DNA of 64,000 nt from positions 744,001-808,000 of the forward strand of contig NZ_QAOW01000001.1 of assembly GCF_003051005.1 (NCBI RefSeq). The letters are read 5' to 3'. The position numbers and the translations under genes are program-made. The stretch is from Rhodococcus sp. OK519. Its GTDB lineage: Bacteria; Actinomycetota; Actinomycetes; Mycobacteriales; Mycobacteriaceae. Under the pieces are notes generated by a model that worked only from the letters and a program-made list of their open reading frames with translations, searched no databases and was not told where the DNA came from. Positions 8,604-17,848 of this stretch are shown here, one piece after another (within the stretch, counting starts at the first letter, position 1; the number at the start of each line of letters is the position of its first letter).

Positions 8604-9692
8604 TCAGCCGCGGCGGCCGCGGACACGATAGAGGGCCCTGATGTCGCGGGAGATGGCCTTGGCCGTCGCGGTTCGCTTGGCGGACTGCCGGGCATCCCCG
8701 CGCGACGCCTCCCATTCGCTCTCGCGCACCATTCTGCGGTAGCGGTCGAGTCGGTCGAGGCCGAGACGACCGTCGGTCACCGCGTCCTGGACCGCGCACC
8801 TCGGTTCGCTGCGATGCTCGCAGTCCCGGAAGCCACAGCCCCGGGCGAGTTGCTCGATGTCACCGAAGACGTGCTCGATACCGTCACCGACGTCGTGCAG
8901 GCCGATGCCCCGCACTCCCGGGGTGTCGATCAGTACGCCGCCACCGGGGAGTGGGAACAGCTCCCGGTGCACGGTGGTGTGGCGTCCCTTGCCGTCGGTG
9001 ACACGGACGTCGTTCGTGTCCATCCGCTCGGTGCCGAGGAGAGCGTTCGTCAGTGACGACTTCCCGGCACCGGAGGGCCCGAGCAGAACGGTGGTTCCGG
9101 GTAGACGGCGCCTCAACTCGTCGATTCCGGTGCCGGTGCGGGAACTGACGGTGACGACGTCGACCCCGATTGCCAGCGCAGAGACCTCGCCAATCGTCGT
9201 TTCCGAATCACATTCGGCGATATCGGCTTTCGTCAGGACGATCACAGGTCGGGTGCCCGCGTCCCAGGCCAGCGCCAGCAGGCGCTCGATGCGGCCGGGC
9301 TTGATCGGTGCGGCGAGTGACGCGACGACGCAGACGGTGTCGACGTTGGCGGCCAGGATCTGGCGGCGTGACGTGCGATCCGCCGACGCGCGCGCGACGA
9401 CGCCGCGTCGCGGCAGCAGCGCCACGAGCCGCGGCCCCGCGCCGGGTTCGAGTGCGGCCCAGTCGCCGGTGCACACCGTGTGCTCGGGGTCGGCGGTGGT
9501 GACTGCGGTGCTGTCGGCGCGCACCGCGCCGCCTTCGGTCAGGGTGTCGCAGAGACCGCGGTCGACCCGCGTGACGCGGGCCGGGACGAGTCCCCGCTCG
9601 GCGTGGTCGGAAAACGATCGGGCGAGCGTGTCGTCCCAGCCGAGTGCAGTGAGACCGTGGAGGGGTGAGCTAGTGGGGTGTGAGAAAGACAA
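8604..9692 (-). CDS. rsgA: Ribosome small-subunit-dependent GTPase A
   Basis: This 362-residue protein has an OB-fold region (about 30-115) followed by a circularly permuted GTPase, with G4 VLTKAD, G1 GPSGAGKSS and G3 DTPGVR in that order. A C-terminal zinc knuckle CGFRDCEHRSEPRC follows. RsgA proteins act in late 30S assembly and are GTPases activated by the ribosome. The start used lies just upstream of SFSHPTSSPL. A 22-codon ORF with a very strong ribosome site lies 95 bases upstream on the same strand, so a leader-peptide arrangement is possible. Identification is firm; many actinobacteria carry more than one paralogue. Confidence 0.9.
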   Translation of the reverse strand: MSFSHPTSSPLHGLTALGWDDTLARSFSDHAERGLVPARVTRVDRGLCDTLTEGGAVRADSTAVTTADPEHTVCTGDWAALEPGAGPRLVALLPRRGVVARASADRTSRRQILAANVDTVCVVASLAAPIKPGRIERLLALAWDAGTRPVIVLTKADIAECDSETTIGEVSALAIGVDVVTVSSRTGTGIDELRRRLPGTTVLLGPSGAGKSSLTNALLGTERMDTNDVRVTDGKGRHTTVHRELFPLPGGGVLIDTPGVRGIGLHDVGDGIEHVFGDIEQLARGCGFRDCEHRSEPRCAVQDAVTDGRLGLDRLDRYRRMVRESEWEASRGDARQSAKRTATAKAISRDIRALYRVRGRRG

Positions 9693-9787
9693 CGTGAGAC
9701 CCTTCGGGGTGCGGGCCCCGTCCGAAGACTCGCTTCAACCCCGACAGGCGCGCAGCGCACACCGTCGAAAAAAGGGGTGGAGTCGAC

Positions 9788-9856
9788 TCAGGCGGAGGCC
9801 CAGGACGTGAGGATGGTCCGGGCAGTGCCCACGGCAGTGGCCGTCACCGCAATCAT
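9788..9856 (-). CDS. 22-codon ORF, candidate leader peptide of rsgA
   Basis: A minus-strand ATG at 9856 follows AGGAGGTGA with a short spacer, a near-perfect anti-Shine-Dalgarno match and stronger than that of most genes here. The peptide begins MIAVTATAVGTARTIL and ends SWASA; it is Thr/Ala-rich and uncharged apart from one Arg. Its stop lies inside the palindrome GGAGTCGACTCC, followed by ACCCC and six T. That could act as a small terminator before rsgA. The match of start signal, tiny ORF and downstream dyad suggests translation-coupled control, but there is no proof of expression. Confidence 0.5.
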   Translation of the reverse strand: MIAVTATAVGTARTILTSWASA

Positions 9857-10040
9857 CAACTCACCTCCTGATCTCACTGGAACACGAACGTTCTGACACG
9901 AGGGTAGCGACCGCGTCCGGTACTCCGCAATGTGATTTCTCCGATCGGGACACTCGCGGCGATTCGCTCGGTAGGGTCTGGCGTGATTCTGCGGTCCGGC
10001 CGGGTCGGGCTCGTTCATGTTCTGGGGGAGAGGGTTTCAC

Positions 10041-11090
10041 ATGAGGCATTCCAGGATCGCGTCGAAGCGACTGCTCGTCGCCGCGGCTGTCGCGGCCGTG
10101 ATCCCGCTCGTCGCCGTCCCGGCAGCGGCGTCCGCGGGCGGTGACACCTCCGGTGGTGCGGCGGCGAATGTGGCGCGGACGTCCGGCGCCTACTTGGTGA
10201 AGTCCACCGAGGTATCCGACCGCAAGGTGACCATCTCGGTGTACTCGCCGTCGATGGACCGGAACATTCCGCTCGAGGTCATTCTCCCCGCGGACCGCAG
10301 CGCGCCGCGGCCCACGCTATACCTCCTCAACGGTGCGGGTGGCGGTGAGGATCGGGCCACATGGCAGCGGAACACCGACATCAACCAGTTCTTCGAAGAC
10401 AAGAACGTCAATGTCGTGACTCCGCTCCAGGGTGCCTTCAGCTACTACACCGATTGGCAGAAGGACGACGAGAAGCTGGGCCGCCAGAAGTGGCAGACGT
10501 TCATGCTCGAGGAACTGCCGCCCGTCATCGACGCCGAGTTCGGGACCAGCAGGGTCCAGTCGATCGCCGCGATCTCGATGACCGGCACGTCGGTGCTCAA
10601 CTACGCGATCGCCAAGCCCGGCTTCTACAAGAGTGTCGGCTCGTTCAGTGGCTGCGCCGAGACCGCCACTCCGGCCGGTCAGAGCTTCATCCAGACTGTG
10701 GTCGGGCTCCGTGGCGGAGTCGATGTCACCAACATGTGGGGACCGCTCGACGGGCCCGGCTGGGGGCAGAACGATCCCGTAGCCAACGCCGAACGCCTTC
10801 GCGGCACCGAGCTGTACATCACCACCGGCTCCGGACTCCCGGGTCCGCACGAGACCCTGGACAGCCGGGGGATCGACGGCCGGCCGGCCGCGCTCGCCAA
10901 CCAGGCCATCGTCGGCGGCCTCATCGAGGCGGCCACCAACTACTGCACGCACAACCTCGCCAATCGCCTGGCCCAGTTGCAGATTCCGGCCACGTTCGAC
11001 TTCAAGCCGGGCGGTACCCACTCGTGGGGGTACTGGCAGGACGACCTGCACAACTCGTGGCCGATGATCGCGCGGTCGATGGGGATCTGA
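10041..11090 (+). CDS. Antigen-85-like mycolyltransferase / esterase
   Basis: This 349-residue exported protein has a signal peptide of about 32 residues (KRLLVAAAVAAVIPLVAVPAAASAG) and an alpha/beta-hydrolase domain. The nucleophile motif ISMTGTSVL corresponds to the GxSMxG elbow of Ag85/FbpA proteins. The C-terminal HSWGYWQDDLH matches the catalytic-histidine region HSWxYW. Such enzymes transfer mycolates between trehalose mycolates and arabinogalactan. GGGGAGAGGG sits 7 bases before the ATG at 10041, preferred over the upstream in-frame ATG at 10017. It stands divergent from the rsgA leader. The exact acceptor is unknown. Confidence 0.85.
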   Translation: MRHSRIASKRLLVAAAVAAVIPLVAVPAAASAGGDTSGGAAANVARTSGAYLVKSTEVSDRKVTISVYSPSMDRNIPLEVILPADRSAPRPTLYLLNGAGGGEDRATWQRNTDINQFFEDKNVNVVTPLQGAFSYYTDWQKDDEKLGRQKWQTFMLEELPPVIDAEFGTSRVQSIAAISMTGTSVLNYAIAKPGFYKSVGSFSGCAETATPAGQSFIQTVVGLRGGVDVTNMWGPLDGPGWGQNDPVANAERLRGTELYITTGSGLPGPHETLDSRGIDGRPAALANQAIVGGLIEAATNYCTHNLANRLAQLQIPATFDFKPGGTHSWGYWQDDLHNSWPMIARSMGI

Positions 11091-11203
11091 CACCCCGGAG
11101 AGACTCGATAGTTGCGCTACATACCTTCGAGTTGGTTTCATCGACGGGCGCGTGGCCGGGGAGCCACTGTGGGCGGGTCGAGTTTGGGGAGGGTCGGCGT
11201 CTC

Positions 11204-11554
11204 ATGCCGTATCTGGGTTTGATCGTGATGGTCCTGTGGATCGTCTGTCTGGTGGATGTCATCGTCGCGGACGAGCACGCCGTGCGGAACATCCCGAAGG
11301 TGGGCTGGGTGATCGTCGTCCTGCTCCTGCCGTTGATCGGGTCGGTACTGTGGCTCGTCGCGGGTCGTCCCGAGGGCGGGTATGCGGCGCCGCGTCGTCC
11401 CGCCGCCCCGTCGGAGTTCCCGGAATACGACCGCCCGGGGAGGCAGTATGCGCAGAATTCTGCCGCCGATGAGGAGTTTCTCCGCCGCTGCCGGGAGCGT
11501 GCCGAGGCACAGCGCCGCGCCGGCCGCGAGCAGCGGAGCGCTCGGCCCGACTGA
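11204..11554 (+). CDS. PLDc_N domain small membrane protein
   Basis: This 116-residue protein has two N-terminal membrane helices separated by DEHAVRNIPKVGW, the pattern of the PLDc_N (cardiolipin-synthase N-terminal) domain. A charged cytoplasmic tail rich in Arg and Pro follows. No catalytic HKD motif is present, so it is not a phospholipase. GGGGAGGG precedes the ATG with a rather long spacer of about 10 bases. Function is unknown; such proteins are common as stand-alone genes in Corynebacteriales. Confidence 0.75.
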   Translation: MPYLGLIVMVLWIVCLVDVIVADEHAVRNIPKVGWVIVVLLLPLIGSVLWLVAGRPEGGYAAPRRPAAPSEFPEYDRPGRQYAQNSAADEEFLRRCRERAEAQRRAGREQRSARPD

Positions 11555-11561
11555 CCGTAAG

Positions 11562-13340
11562 TTACTCGGGGAGAGAAAGCAGCTCGACGGTCTGGCCGTC
11601 GGTGGGATCGGGCGGGAGGAGCGCAAGCGCCTCCCGCCCGATCAGTCCGGCGAGGTGCGCGGTGCGAATCACCGTGTCCGCCTGCCATGTTCCATCCGCC
11701 CGTCGTGCGACGGGGACGATTCGCGTGACGTCTGTGCCTGCAGCGGCGGCGTTGGCGACGGGCCCGCGCGGCGGTATCACCGCGGTCCGGCCCGTCAACC
11801 CGTCGACGATCGCGGGCAGCATCGTCAGTAGCGTCGCGACCGCGGCAAGAGGGTTCCCGGGCAGCCCGAGTACGACACGTCCGTCGGCCAGGAGTGCGGT
11901 CAGTTGTGACCCACCCGGCCGGCACCGAACCCGTCCGACGACTATCCGGGCGCCGGCCCGCAGCAGAGCGGCGCGCAGTTGATCGGCGGCACCGCCGCCC
12001 GTCCCGCCCACGACGACGATCACGTCGGTGTCCCGTGTGTCCCGGAGTAGTGCGTCGAAGCCGTCCGCGGTGTCCCGCAGGTGGGTGTTCGACACGGTTC
12101 GAACGCTGCAGTGCCGCAAGATGTCCGGCAGTACCGGGCCGAGCGAGTCGCGCGTCTGACCGTCCTGCAACGGGCCGTCCCGGCGAATCTCGTCGCCCGT
12201 CACCACGACGTGTGCGCGCACCGGCCCGCGCACGGCGGCCACCGTGACCTCCGCGCTCGCCGCCGCCGACACGAGCGCCGGCGACACCGGGGTACCCGAC
12301 TCGGCGAGATGGTGGCCGGGCTGCCAGTCCTCCCCGCGCCGCCGTGTGTCGTCCCGTACGGGAGTGTCCGGTCGCCGCACGACGAGCTTGCCGACGGAAT
12401 CCTCTGCCACGTCGACGAACTCGTCGCGAATCACCGATGTCGCCCCGTCCGGGACCTGGGCGCCGGTGGCGATCCGCACGGAGTCGCCCTCGGTGAGGGC
12501 GAGGTCGGTGAACGATCCGGCGTACCGGACCTCTGTGTGTAGCCGCCACGGTCCCGGCCCGGCGACCGCGTAGCCGTCCATCGCCGAGACGTCGAACCGG
12601 GGCAGTGCCTCCGCCGCCACCAGGGGAGCTGCGAGGGTGGCACCGAGCGCACCGACGAGAGGTACCTCGCGGATCGGCAAGGGGGTGAGCGTGCTCCGGA
12701 TGGCGGCGCGGGCCTCGTCGATGCTCATCGGCCCCGGGACGTGCGCGGCGCGGGCTCGTTCGACGTCGAGTGCGCTGTCGCAGTCGGCGACGTCGGGGCA
12801 CTCCACCGTCAGGTACCGATCGGGCACGAGTGCCTTCATCGGCTGGTTCCGGGCATCGGTCAGTCGATCGAGACGCGCGGCCAGAGTCGCGCGGCGCCAT
12901 ACGGACAGCAGGAACTGCAACCGGCCCGATTCGTCCGCTGCGAACGCTGCCTCCGCGTCGGGATCTCGGATCAGGTTCGAGACCAGCGTGGCAACGGTCG
13001 TGCGATCGAGATTCGGCAGGTCGGCGGCGAGAACGACGACGAGCCCGTCGGGTGCTCCGCCCAGTGCCGCCAGGCCTGCGGCCAGCGCCGCGACGGGCCC
13101 GGACCCGGCGGGTGACTCCTGCGTCTGGGTGATCGACGGCGCGAGATCGGACCGGTGCGGTCCGACCACGACGACGTGGTCGCAGGCGACGACCGCGTCG
13201 AGAGCGGTGTCGAGCAGGCGCCGGCCCGCGACGACGAGCGCGGGCTTGTCGACGCCGCCCATCCGGGTCCCGCGCCCACCGGCGAGCACGATCGCGTCAA
13301 TGTCCTCGCTGGGCTCGCCGGGCCGGCCGAATGTGCTCAT
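11562..13340 (-). CDS. MobA-MoeA fusion, molybdenum cofactor biosynthesis
   Basis: This 592-residue protein joins two enzymes. The N-terminal part (about 10-200) is a MobA-like molybdenum cofactor guanylyltransferase with LAGGRGTRMGGVDKP and VVLAADLPNL. The C-terminal part (about 205-590) is MoeA, the molybdopterin molybdenumtransferase. It contains RFDVSAMDGYAV, RIATGAQVPDGA, VVTGDEI, GGTGGGAADQL and LPGNPLAA. The fusion would couple metal insertion to nucleotide attachment. The ATG at 13340 is preferred, with another in frame at 13358; neither has a strong ribosome site. Next to it on the same strand is the alkyltransferase-like gene. Confidence 0.88.
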   Translation of the reverse strand: MSTFGRPGEPSEDIDAIVLAGGRGTRMGGVDKPALVVAGRRLLDTALDAVVACDHVVVVGPHRSDLAPSITQTQESPAGSGPVAALAAGLAALGGAPDGLVVVLAADLPNLDRTTVATLVSNLIRDPDAEAAFAADESGRLQFLLSVWRRATLAARLDRLTDARNQPMKALVPDRYLTVECPDVADCDSALDVERARAAHVPGPMSIDEARAAIRSTLTPLPIREVPLVGALGATLAAPLVAAEALPRFDVSAMDGYAVAGPGPWRLHTEVRYAGSFTDLALTEGDSVRIATGAQVPDGATSVIRDEFVDVAEDSVGKLVVRRPDTPVRDDTRRRGEDWQPGHHLAESGTPVSPALVSAAASAEVTVAAVRGPVRAHVVVTGDEIRRDGPLQDGQTRDSLGPVLPDILRHCSVRTVSNTHLRDTADGFDALLRDTRDTDVIVVVGGTGGGAADQLRAALLRAGARIVVGRVRCRPGGSQLTALLADGRVVLGLPGNPLAAVATLLTMLPAIVDGLTGRTAVIPPRGPVANAAAAGTDVTRIVPVARRADGTWQADTVIRTAHLAGLIGREALALLPPDPTDGQTVELLSLPE

Positions 13341-13385
13341 GGGCCAATGCTGCCGCATCGATTGCGTCCGCGCGTGACCGCCGCG

Positions 13386-13682
13386 TCAGAACCGGTGGCG
13401 CGCCACGGACAGGTCCACCCGTCCGTCCCGAATGGGAACGCCCTCGAGTTCGAGTTTCGCCAACTGGCGGTGCGCGAGATGGGCAGTAGGGCGGCCCGAC
13501 GCCCCCAGTACGCGGTGCCACGGCAGGTCGGCAGCGTCGGTCCGCATGATCCAGCCGACGGTGCGGGGGCTGGAAAGTCCTGCTGCCGAAGCGATGTCGC
13601 CATAGGTTGCGACGCTGCCGAGTGGGATCGACGCGACCAGGTCCCGGACCCGCTCGATCTGTTCCTCAGTGGTGGCGGCCAC
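13386..13682 (-). CDS. Alkyltransferase-like protein (ATL), MGMT family
   Basis: This 98-residue protein corresponds to the C-terminal DNA-binding domain of O6-alkylguanine-DNA methyltransferases, including GSVATYGDIASAAG and the Arg-finger segment RTVGWIMRT. The active-site motif PCHRV is replaced by PWHRV, so the acceptor cysteine is missing. ATL proteins of this kind bind and flip O6-alkylguanine and recruit nucleotide excision repair rather than repairing it directly. Neighbours adnB-adnA and uvrD2 fit a DNA-damage setting, and the gene matches Rv3204 in position. No start ambiguity is apparent. Confidence 0.87.
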   Translation of the reverse strand: MAATTEEQIERVRDLVASIPLGSVATYGDIASAAGLSSPRTVGWIMRTDAADLPWHRVLGASGRPTAHLAHRQLAKLELEGVPIRDGRVDLSVARHRF

Positions 13683-13691
13683 CTGACGTGC

Positions 13692-14468
13692 CTAAAGGAG
13701 TTTGCGGACGTACGCCGCGACGTCGTCCGGCTTGGCGTGGGCGACCATATGGTCGCAGTCGAGGTCGGCGAGGGTCAGGTCGGATCCCAAGTGCCCGGAC
13801 AGCGCGGCCCGGAACTCGGGTGTCACATACGGCGGCTGCACGCGCAGTGCCTGCACCAGCACCGTCGGGATGCCCTTGGGCGGCAGAACGAAGCCGCGGG
13901 CCATCTCGCCCCACGACGAGACGACGGCGGGAATCGACATGCGCCAGCCGACGCGCCCGTTCTCGAGATCGACCAGGTGTTCGGCGAGGTCGGCGTCCAG
14001 GACGTCGGCGGGTACGTCGGCCCACGCGCCGTGCACCTTCTCCGAGCGTGCCTCCGCGGCATCGGTGTAGTCGGGGTGCGCGACGACCAGGCCGGCGATC
14101 CGGCTCATGGTGTCGGGGTCGAGGCCGAGGGCCGGATCGAGCAGCACGATGCCGCGGATCCGCTCCGGCACCGCCTGCGCGAGATGCAGCGCGATCGCGC
14201 CGCCGTACGAGTGGGCGACCACGACGACGGGGCCTGTCGCATACTCGTCGAGCACCCGGACGAGATCGGTGACGTGGGTGTCGAGGCCCCACGGCGGGGT
14301 CCACGGCGAGCGGCCGTGACCGCGAAGGTCCGGGGCGATGATCCGGGTGTCGCGCAGTTGGTCGGCACCCAGCGCCTCCCACCGCCGGCCGTGTCCGGTG
14401 AGCCCGTGCAGGGCCAGCACCTCGGGTGCTCCGGGCGTGCCGAACAGGTAGGTGTGGAGACCGCGCAT
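13692..14468 (-). CDS. Alpha/beta-fold hydrolase (LipV-like)
   Basis: This 258-residue cytoplasmic hydrolase has an oxyanion HGLTGHGRRW, DLRGHGRS, the nucleophile elbow AHSYGGA, and the C-terminal catalytic-His region DCDHMVAHAKP. It corresponds in position to lipV (Rv3203) next to adnB in mycobacteria. Substrate is unknown; small acyl esters are plausible for this group. The gene is divergent from adnB, with 56 bases between the starts, so both promoters share that short region. An in-frame GTG nine bases upstream is an alternative start. Confidence 0.8.
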   Translation of the reverse strand: MRGLHTYLFGTPGAPEVLALHGLTGHGRRWEALGADQLRDTRIIAPDLRGHGRSPWTPPWGLDTHVTDLVRVLDEYATGPVVVVAHSYGGAIALHLAQAVPERIRGIVLLDPALGLDPDTMSRIAGLVVAHPDYTDAAEARSEKVHGAWADVPADVLDADLAEHLVDLENGRVGWRMSIPAVVSSWGEMARGFVLPPKGIPTVLVQALRVQPPYVTPEFRAALSGHLGSDLTLADLDCDHMVAHAKPDDVAAYVRKLL

Positions 14469-14524
14469 GCCGTCCACTATGCCGGATGCGACGGGTGTCG
14501 GACCCGTCTGGTGAGATTCCCTGT

Positions 14525-17500
14525 ATGACGGAAACCGGCACCCGAACTCGATCGTCGGCGCCGTCTGCGCGGCTCGTCGGACGTCGGGGCGTGTCGCCGT
14601 CGCTGCGGACCTGGGCCGCCGATCAGGCACGGGTGCTCACCGGCGCCCCACCCGGCAGGGGCTGGCATCCGTGGCAGATCCTGGGCGGGCCGGGAACCGG
14701 AAAGACCGCGCTCGTCGTCGATGCCGCGGTCGCCCGGATCATTGCCGGCGAGGATCCCGAGTCGGTGCTCGTGCTCGCCCAGTCGCGGCGCGCGGCCACC
14801 GCGATCCGTGAGCAGATCACGGAGCGACTTCTCGAAGCCGAACGCGACCCGGAGGAGGGCACTTCCGCGGTGCGTCCGCGCGCGACGCGCGAACCGCTGG
14901 TCCGGACGGTCCACTCGTACGCGTTTGCGGTGCTCCGGTTGCAGGCCGCCGCGCACGGCAACCCGCCGCCGCGGCTCATCACCGGTTCCGAACAGGACGC
15001 CGTGCTGCGCGAACTGCTGCGCGGCGACATCGCGGACGGCGGAGCGACGTGGCCTGAGCGGTTGCGACCGGCGCTGGGGATGACCGGATTCGCGGTGGAA
15101 CTGCGCAATCTGATGCTGCGGGCCAACGAGCGCGGGCTGGGTCCCGAGGACCTGATCGACCTCGGGCACGCCCACGACAAGGCCGAGTGGGTCGCGGCAG
15201 GCATGTTCGCCGCCCACTACGAGCAGGGCATGCTGCTGCGCGGCGCGGTCGGCATGGAGGCGCCGGAGGCGACGGCAACCGCGCTCGACGCCGCCGAACT
15301 GATCAGTGCGGCGCTCACCGCGTTCGCCACCGATCGGGATCTGCTGCACCGCGAGCGCCTTCGGGTCCGGCATCTTCTCGTCGACGACGCGCAGCACCTC
15401 GATCCGCAGGCCGCGCAGTTGGTCCGTCTGATCGGCACCGGGACTGCGAGCACCACGATCGCCGGGGACCCGGACCAGTCGATCTTCGCGTTCCGCGGCG
15501 CCGACCCGACGTTCCTCACCGGCCTCGCCGACCGCGGCGAAGCGGCGCAGGTGATCCTCGACACCAACTTTCGGGCCGCTCCGGCGGTCGCGCGGGTGGC
15601 GGCGCAGATTGCGGGCCGACTGCCCGGCAATCCACCGCATCGCGGGGCGGCGGTACCCGTCACCGACGACGACTCACTCGGTCGCGCGGTGGTGCGGGTG
15701 TTGTCGACTCCGGCCAAGGAGGCGGCTCTCATCGCGGACACCCTGCGGCGTGCGCATCTGATCGACGGTGTCCCGTGGTCGGACATGGCGATCGTGGCGC
15801 GGTCGGTGCCGCGGGTGCTGCCGCCGCTGCGTCGTGCGCTGCTCGCGGCAGGTGTGCCCGTCACCACCGCCGCGAGCGAACTACCGCTCGCGAAGCAGCA
15901 CGGTGTCGCCGGCCTGCTCTCCGCCATGCGCGCCCTGGTCGGCGGCGAGTTCACCGGCGAGGATGCGATCGCTCTGCTCGCGGGTCCGATCGGTGGCGCC
16001 GAACCGGTGAGTCTGCGGCGGTTGCGGCGTGGTCTACGACGGGTGGAACTGGCGTCGGGTGGTGACCGCGATTCGGCCGAACTTTTGCGAACCATCATTG
16101 TCGACGGATCCGATGCCGACGGTGTGGCGCACCTGCTTCCGGGGCTGACCGACGTCGAATCACTATCGCTACGAAGAGTTCTCAAGGTGCTCCACCGGGC
16201 GCGTGTGCCGCTGCAGCGCGGGCGAGGAATCGAGGAGGTGCTGTGGGCGGCCTGGCAGGCGACGGGTCTCGAGCGTCGCTGGGCGGCGGCCTCGGCGTTC
16301 GGCGGTCCGATCGGCGCGCAGGCCGACCGTGACCTCGACGCGGTGGTCGCCCTGTTCGATGCTGCCGCCAACTATGTGGACCGGTTACCCCGAGCGCAGT
16401 TGTCGGGGTTCGTCGACTACCTCGTGGAGCAGGAGATCCCGGGCGCGGCCAGGATGCGTGCGGTGGCGTCGCAGGAGACGGTCACGGTGCTCAGTGCCCA
16501 CTCGGCGGCCGGCCGACAGTGGCGGGTGGTCGTGGTGGTCGGCGTCCAGGAGGGACTGTGGCCCAGTCTCGGTGCGCGGGGCACGCTGCTCGGCACCGAG
16601 GAGCTGATCGAGGTCACCAGCGGTGTGGGCGAGATCGACAAGACGTTGTCCCGGACCGCGCCGCTGCTCGCGGAGGAGCGGCGTCTGTTCCTGGTGGCGT
16701 GCAGCAGGGCCCGTGATTCGCTGCTCGTGACTGCCGTCGATTCGTCGGGTGGCGACACCGAACTGGTGCGGTCACGATTCGTGGACGATCTGCTCCGCGG
16801 CGACGACGACGTGGACCTGGACGAGGTCGCGCCCGTCGCCGACGACAGCCCACGTGTGCTCGCGCTGCCCGCGCTCGTCGCGGAGCTGCGCAGTGTGGTG
16901 TGCGATCCCGATGTCGCCACCGACGATCCCGAGCGGCAGCAGCGGGCAGCGCACCAGTTGGCGCGGCTCGCGGACGCCGGCGTCCGGGGCGCCCACCCCG
17001 ACCAGTGGTACGGCACGGCCGAGCCGAGTTCCGATGTGGGACTGTGGGATCCGGAAGACGGTCCGGTGCCGCTCTCGCCGTCGACGATCGAGCTGATCGC
17101 CAACTGCCCGCTGCGGTGGATGCTCGAACGGCACGGTGGCAGCAACGGTGACAACACGCACGCGATCGCCGGGACGCTCGTGCACACGCTCGTGCAGGCA
17201 CTCGCGGGGCACATCCCCCCGGATCAGGTCGATCGCGCTCTCGAAACTGCTTGGGATTCGGTCGATCTGGGATCGGAATGGTTCTCGCGGCGTGAACTCG
17301 AGCGAACCCGGGGCATGCTCGACAACTTCGCCGACTGGCTGCGCGGCACCAGATCCGAGCTCACCGAGGTCGGTGTCGAGGTGGCGGTCGACGGCGTACT
17401 CGAACCACGCGTCGAAGGTGACCCCCAGGTTCGGGTCCGCGGTCGCATCGACCGGCTCGAACGGGACCCGGACGGCCGACCGGTGATCATCGACGTCAAG

Positions 17501-17848
17501 ACCGCGAAGGCGGCCGTCACGAAGGACCAGGCGGAACAGCACGCCCAGTTGGCCGCTTACCAGGTCGCGGCGTCCCGCGGCCTGATCGACGGGGAACCCG
17601 CATCGCAGCCCGGCGGTGCCCGGTTGGTGTTCGTGGCCAAGCCGCACAAGAAGGAAGGCGCCACCCAGCGGGTGCAGCGGCCACTCGACGACGAGGGTCT
17701 CGCGCTGTGGGAGAACGTGATCCACGATGCGGCCGCGGCCACTCGGGGGCCGAGCTATCTGGCGCGGATCAACGACGGATGCAGACACTGCCCGGTGCTC
17801 TCGAGCTGCCCGGCACACGACGAGGGACGGCAGGTGACCTCCGAATGA
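14525..17848 (+). CDS. adnB: AdnB, helicase-nuclease subunit
   Basis: This 1107-residue UvrD-like SF1 helicase is fused to a RecB-type nuclease. Walker A is GGPGTGKTALV (about 55-65), the DEXX-like box is LLVDDAQHLDPQ, and further motifs include GDPDQSIFAFRG. The nuclease core VIIDVKTAKA lies near residue 990. An iron-sulfur cysteine set combines ANCPLRW with GCRHCPVLSSCPAH near the end. With AdnA it forms the end-resecting motor-nuclease of mycobacteria and relatives that lack or supplement RecBCD. The stop overlaps the adnA ATG, so subunits are translationally coupled. Confidence 0.93.
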   Translation: MTETGTRTRSSAPSARLVGRRGVSPSLRTWAADQARVLTGAPPGRGWHPWQILGGPGTGKTALVVDAAVARIIAGEDPESVLVLAQSRRAATAIREQITERLLEAERDPEEGTSAVRPRATREPLVRTVHSYAFAVLRLQAAAHGNPPPRLITGSEQDAVLRELLRGDIADGGATWPERLRPALGMTGFAVELRNLMLRANERGLGPEDLIDLGHAHDKAEWVAAGMFAAHYEQGMLLRGAVGMEAPEATATALDAAELISAALTAFATDRDLLHRERLRVRHLLVDDAQHLDPQAAQLVRLIGTGTASTTIAGDPDQSIFAFRGADPTFLTGLADRGEAAQVILDTNFRAAPAVARVAAQIAGRLPGNPPHRGAAVPVTDDDSLGRAVVRVLSTPAKEAALIADTLRRAHLIDGVPWSDMAIVARSVPRVLPPLRRALLAAGVPVTTAASELPLAKQHGVAGLLSAMRALVGGEFTGEDAIALLAGPIGGAEPVSLRRLRRGLRRVELASGGDRDSAELLRTIIVDGSDADGVAHLLPGLTDVESLSLRRVLKVLHRARVPLQRGRGIEEVLWAAWQATGLERRWAAASAFGGPIGAQADRDLDAVVALFDAAANYVDRLPRAQLSGFVDYLVEQEIPGAARMRAVASQETVTVLSAHSAAGRQWRVVVVVGVQEGLWPSLGARGTLLGTEELIEVTSGVGEIDKTLSRTAPLLAEERRLFLVACSRARDSLLVTAVDSSGGDTELVRSRFVDDLLRGDDDVDLDEVAPVADDSPRVLALPALVAELRSVVCDPDVATDDPERQQRAAHQLARLADAGVRGAHPDQWYGTAEPSSDVGLWDPEDGPVPLSPSTIELIANCPLRWMLERHGGSNGDNTHAIAGTLVHTLVQALAGHIPPDQVDRALETAWDSVDLGSEWFSRRELERTRGMLDNFADWLRGTRSELTEVGVEVAVDGVLEPRVEGDPQVRVRGRIDRLERDPDGRPVIIDVKTAKAAVTKDQAEQHAQLAAYQVAASRGLIDGEPASQPGGARLVFVAKPHKKEGATQRVQRPLDDEGLALWENVIHDAAAATRGPSYLARINDGCRHCPVLSSCPAHDEGRQVTSE

